A stretch of DNA of 64,000 nucleotides. It comes from Candidatus Desulfofervidus auxilii (GTDB taxonomy: Bacteria > Desulfobacterota > Desulfofervidia > Desulfofervidales > Desulfofervidaceae). Within the stretch, counting starts at the first letter, position 1, and every line of letters begins with the position of its first letter. Made by a program: the position numbers and the translations under genes. The DNA is taken from contig NZ_CP013015.1 in assembly GCF_001577525.1 (NCBI RefSeq), forward strand, positions 2,208,636 through 2,272,635, given 5' to 3'. Of the stretch, positions 61,395 through 64,000 are shown piece by piece. The notes under the pieces were generated by a model, which searched no databases, had not been told where the DNA came from, and worked only from the letters and a program-made list of their open reading frames with translations.

Positions 61395-61970
61395 TTATAA
61401 TCCAAGTGCAGCTAAAATTGCTTTCCCGAATTCCTCAGCCGCCTGGGGTCCGTTAGCAGTAATGATTAATCCATCTCTTTCAACAGATTTCCCGGTATAA
61501 ATTGCACCCAAACTTTTTAATTGATTTGCTTCAGATGACCAAACTGTTGCCTTTTTGCCTTTAAGGAGACCTGCCTTAGCTAAAGTTACCGGAGCAATAC
61601 AAATAGCAGCTACAATTTTATTCTTCTCTAATGCTGCTCTTGCTAAATTATGAGCTATTTCATTATTCCAATATTCAGTGGCTCCCATTCCCCCAACAAA
61701 AACCAATGCATCATAATCATCTATGTTAATGTCTTTAATGAGTATATCCGGTTTATAACTCCTTCCAAGCATTCCCTTGGCTGGAGTTAAGGCAGAAGAA
61801 GCTACCACTACCTGCACTCCTTTTCTTTCTAAAGTTTGTTTGGTAACAAATAACTCCTCATCTCGAAAATTTTTATGGGCAATAACCATTACCACCTTAG
61901 GAGGTGAGACAGCTTTTGCCATAGTTACACCTCCTAAAATAAATAACATTAAAAATACCAAGCCTTTCAT
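61395..61970 (-). CDS. Exported DJ-1/PfpI family protein
   Basis: 191 residues. An N-terminal signal peptide (GLVFLMLFILGGVTMAKA) precedes a DJ-1/PfpI domain: VMVIAHKNFRDEELFVT with the conserved Glu, LVFVGGMGATEYW, and the nucleophile elbow AAICIAPVTLAKAG with Cys. Most family members are cytoplasmic, so a signal peptide is notable. Role unknown (protease, glyoxalase or chaperone have been proposed for relatives). Confidence 0.88.
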   Translation of the reverse strand: MKGLVFLMLFILGGVTMAKAVSPPKVVMVIAHKNFRDEELFVTKQTLERKGVQVVVASSALTPAKGMLGRSYKPDILIKDINIDDYDALVFVGGMGATEYWNNEIAHNLARAALEKNKIVAAICIAPVTLAKAGLLKGKKATVWSSEANQLKSLGAIYTGKSVERDGLIITANGPQAAEEFGKAILAALGL

Positions 61971-61983
61971 TTTTATTTCCTTT

Positions 61984-63216
61984 TTATTTTTTTATTGGGA
62001 CTACATCATCTATACTTAATAAATGCCCCATTTTTTTCTTCTTCACCAGAAGATAACGAAAATTCTCCTTACAAGGGGGAATTTCTATAGGTATTCGCTC
62101 CACCACTTCCAATCCATAACCTTCTAGACCCACAATTTTCTTAGGATTGTTGGTCATCAATCGCATCTTTCTAACACCTAAGTCCCTGAGAATTTGGGCA
62201 CCAATACCGTAATTTCTTAAATCTGGTTTAAATCCTAAAGCCAAATTGGCCTCTACTGTATCATGGCCTGCATCTTGTAAGGCATATGCCTTCATTTTAT
62301 TGGCAAAACCAATCCCTCTTCCCTCTTGACGCATATAAACCAAGACCCCTTTGCCTTCTTTTTCTATCATCTTCATAGCGGTATGCAACTGAGAACCACA
62401 ATCACATCTCAAAGAGCCAAATACATCTCCCGTGAGACACTGAGAATGCACTCTGACTAGAATAGGTTGTTCTGAATCAATTTCTCCTTTCACTAATGCC
62501 AAATGATGATTGGGGTCAACTTCGCTTTCATATACAATGGCCTTAAACTCTCCTGCAATTGCTGTAGGTAATACTGTTTCAGCCAATCTTTTTACCAAAC
62601 AATCATGTTTTAAACGGTAGGAAATTAAATCAGCAATAGTAGCAATTTTTAAACCATGTTTTTTAGCAAACTTTTCTAGATCAGGCATCCGTGCCATCGT
62701 GCCATCATCATTCATAATCTCACAAATCACCCCAGCCGGTTTTAAACCAGCTAGACGGGCTAAATCCACAGAGCCTTCTGTATGTCCTGCCCTTACCAAC
62801 ACCCCTCCTTCTCTAGCCCGCAAAGGGAATATATGGCCTGGTATGACTAAATCTTCTGGTTTGGCATCATCCGCTATGGCTGTTAAAACAGTCAAGGCCC
62901 GGTCATAGGCAGAAATTCCTGTAGTTACTCCTTTTTTGGCCTCAATGGAAACAGTGAATGCCGTTCCATGAGGCGGCCCAGGATGATTTTCACTAGCCAT
63001 TAAAGGTAATTTTAATTGCTCTATTCGCTCAGGTGTCAAAGTTAGACAAATCAACCCCCGGGCATATTTAGCCATAAAATTGATGGCTTCAGGAGTAACC
63101 TTCTCTGCAGCTATACACAAATCACCCTCGTTTTCTCTATCTTCATCATCCACTAAAATTATCATCTTCCCTTGCTTAATTTCAGAGATGACTTCTTCAA
63201 TAGAAGCTATAGACAT
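61984..63216 (-). CDS. ribBA: Bifunctional DHBP synthase / GTP cyclohydrolase II
   Basis: Two entry steps of riboflavin synthesis. 410 residues. RibB domain (about 1-200): [42 protein letters not shown]. RibA domain (about 205-400): [20 protein letters not shown] with the zinc Cys residues, and [13 protein letters not shown], then [13 protein letters not shown]. Both active sites look intact. No FMN riboswitch was recognised upstream. Confidence 0.96.
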   Translation of the reverse strand: MSIASIEEVISEIKQGKMIILVDDEDRENEGDLCIAAEKVTPEAINFMAKYARGLICLTLTPERIEQLKLPLMASENHPGPPHGTAFTVSIEAKKGVTTGISAYDRALTVLTAIADDAKPEDLVIPGHIFPLRAREGGVLVRAGHTEGSVDLARLAGLKPAGVICEIMNDDGTMARMPDLEKFAKKHGLKIATIADLISYRLKHDCLVKRLAETVLPTAIAGEFKAIVYESEVDPNHHLALVKGEIDSEQPILVRVHSQCLTGDVFGSLRCDCGSQLHTAMKMIEKEGKGVLVYMRQEGRGIGFANKMKAYALQDAGHDTVEANLALGFKPDLRNYGIGAQILRDLGVRKMRLMTNNPKKIVGLEGYGLEVVERIPIEIPPCKENFRYLLVKKKKMGHLLSIDDVVPIKK

Positions 63217-63290
63217 ACAACTTCCTCCCTTGGGTTGATGATTTCATAATAATTTGCTTTTGGGTAAAATGCAAGTCATTTTTTTCATTT

Positions 63291-63336
63291 CAAATCCGTA
63301 ATTGATTTTTATAGAAAATTCTAACCGCAGCGAGCA
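63291..63336 (+). repeat. TIR-element fragment, left-end type, upstream of ribBA
   Basis: CAAATCCGTAATTGATTTTT then TTCTAACCGCAGCGAGC, a weaker copy of the left end at 57385-57436. The tip points left, towards ribBA. Confidence 0.6.
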
Positions 63337-63415
63337 CTCCTTATATAACCTTTGGTGTTGGTTGTTTTAGCTTTTAGATGACAGTGATACTTCAAGATTA
63401 ACTTCACCAACCGTC

Positions 63416-63456
63416 TTGTATTCACGAAGGGCAAGCGAAGCGCAGCGTGAATACAA
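63416..63456. repeat. Inverted repeat upstream of the IS110 element
   Basis: TTGTATTCACG and CGTGAATACAA (11 bp arms) around a 19 bp G+C-rich loop. Could be a terminator-like hairpin or a repeat; there is no poly-T after it. The remainder of 63337-63600 shows no gene. Confidence 0.65.
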
Positions 63457-63613
63457 CATTTCAAAATGAAGATTGCAAAGTGCAAATTGCAAAGTCATTT
63501 TCCCCCTCCTTTCGCAGTTGTAGTGGAATTGGGGTCTATAATTAAAAGTGAGAGTAAAAAATAGGGAATGAAATTAAGAAGCCTTCTTTATGTGATATAA
63601 ATGATAAATGGCT

Positions 63614-63759
63614 AGGGGAACATTTGTGGCTAACGGGGTCAGTCAATAATGTTGAATTATTGTGACTCGGTTTGAATTGCCGGATGTTCTCCTGCCAATA
63701 CCCTGTCTAATGGAAAGGTGCCTTTAAGTGGCTATTATAGACGGGATAAAGGTATTGGC
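63614..63759 (+). ncRNA. Candidate IS110 bridge RNA (leader of the transposase gene)
   Basis: Two adjacent stem-loops fill the non-coding leader. Stem 1: AGGGGAACAT (63614-63623) with ATGTTCTCCT (63684-63693), with an inner stem AGTCAATAAT / ATTATTGTGACT. Stem 2: GCCAATACC (63694-63702) with GGTATTGGC (63751-63759), an inner GTCTA/TAGAC stem and an AAAGG/CCTTT hairpin. IS110-family elements are known to encode such an RNA with target- and donor-binding internal loops. Exact ends are unknown. Confidence 0.65.
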
Positions 63760-63796
63760 AGAGCCATAAAATATCAAACATAAAGGAGGGTGAGGC

Positions 63797-64000
63797 GTGA
63801 AAAGGTTATCTGGAGGAATCGATATTGGCAGTGATAATCATCACATAATTATCATGGATGATGAAGAACAGATTTTGTATGACCAGAAGATAGCACACAA
63901 ATTCAGTGAATTTTATAAGGCAGTTAGAGAATTTAGAGAGATTGAGAAAAGAGAAGGTGGGATAATATCATTTGCAATTGAAGGAAAGAATGGATACGGA
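63797..64000 (+). mobile_element. IS110-family transposase, N-terminal part (cut by window edge)
   Basis: 68 codons from a GTG with GGAGGG upstream. GGIDIGSDNHHIIIMDDE carries the first Asp of the RuvC-like DEDD domain, and FAIEGKNGYG the following Glu, the usual IS110 spacing. The rest, including the C-terminal Ser domain, is outside the window. The left end of the element is not defined. Confidence 0.8.

Noticed and set aside
63217..63500. FMN riboswitch before ribBA
   Set aside because: The conserved AGGGGCG/GGGCRAGGUG-type blocks of that aptamer were not found.

Overview
The window looks like a bacterial chromosome of low G+C (about 37-39 % by eye). Gene order and content suggest a Gram-negative anaerobe of the Desulfobacterota / former Deltaproteobacteria type: futalosine-route menaquinone genes mqnB and mqnD next to rpoD, a tmk-holB-ricT-metG run, a stand-alone AICAR transformylase, and a heptose-epimerase-like gene. 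A thermophilic relative such as Candidatus Desulfofervidus is possible, but that is inference; no 16S or other marker is in the window.

Layout. (1) 1-16.1 kb, minus strand: a full division and cell-wall (dcw) operon, read leftwards as mraZ-rsmH-receiver protein-ftsL-ftsI-murE-murF-mraY-murD-ftsW-murG-murC-murB-ftsQ-ftsA-ftsZ (ftsZ cut by the edge). Genes are tightly coupled by 1-32 bp overlaps, with a TTGACA-17 promoter before mraZ. (2) 16.2-17.7 kb, plus strand: AICAR transformylase and a small coiled-coil protein. (3) 17.8-30.6 kb: a chromosomal integron. A complete integron integrase (29638-30627) faces right. To its left are an attI/Pc region and about 12 gene cassettes, all on the minus strand and each ending in an attC site. 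(4) 30.9-39.7 kb, plus strand except one gene: rpoD, mqnB, mqnD, an epimerase, a methyltransferase (minus), tmk, holB, ricT, metG. (5) 39.8-47.9 kb: a second cassette array of about 10 cassettes in the same orientation, rich in toxin-antitoxin pairs. It is headed by its own attI/Pc copy and by a decayed integrase remnant (47725-47835). (6) 47.9-53.5 kb, plus strand: xseA-xseB-ispA-dxs-tlyA and a zinc-ribbon protein. (7) 53.6-57.3 kb, minus strand: a moxR-DUF58-transglutaminase operon. (8) 57.5-63.2 kb: a type IV pilus PilC-type protein, an Fe-S reductase subunit, then purA, a DJ-1 family protein and ribBA. (9) 63.6-64 kb: the start of an IS110-family insertion sequence, with a structured leader that looks like a bridge RNA.

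Most notable. The attI/Pc segment is present three times. The internal copy (25.1 kb) is joined to the preceding attC exactly at the G/TTAGGC crossover point. This is what is expected if a circle carrying Pc, attI and five cassettes integrated at a secondary site near intI, placing a fresh promoter in the middle of the array. At least six cassette genes carry single-base indels or a nonsense change, often in short A/T runs, while no such lesion is seen in the surrounding housekeeping genes. A short terminal-inverted-repeat element with the tip CCAAAATCCG recurs beside both integron modules and may have moved array 2. The IS110 leader folds into two adjacent stem-loops, as expected for a donor/target-binding bridge RNA.

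Limits: all family names come from reading motifs, with no database search. Functions of several cassette proteins are unknown.
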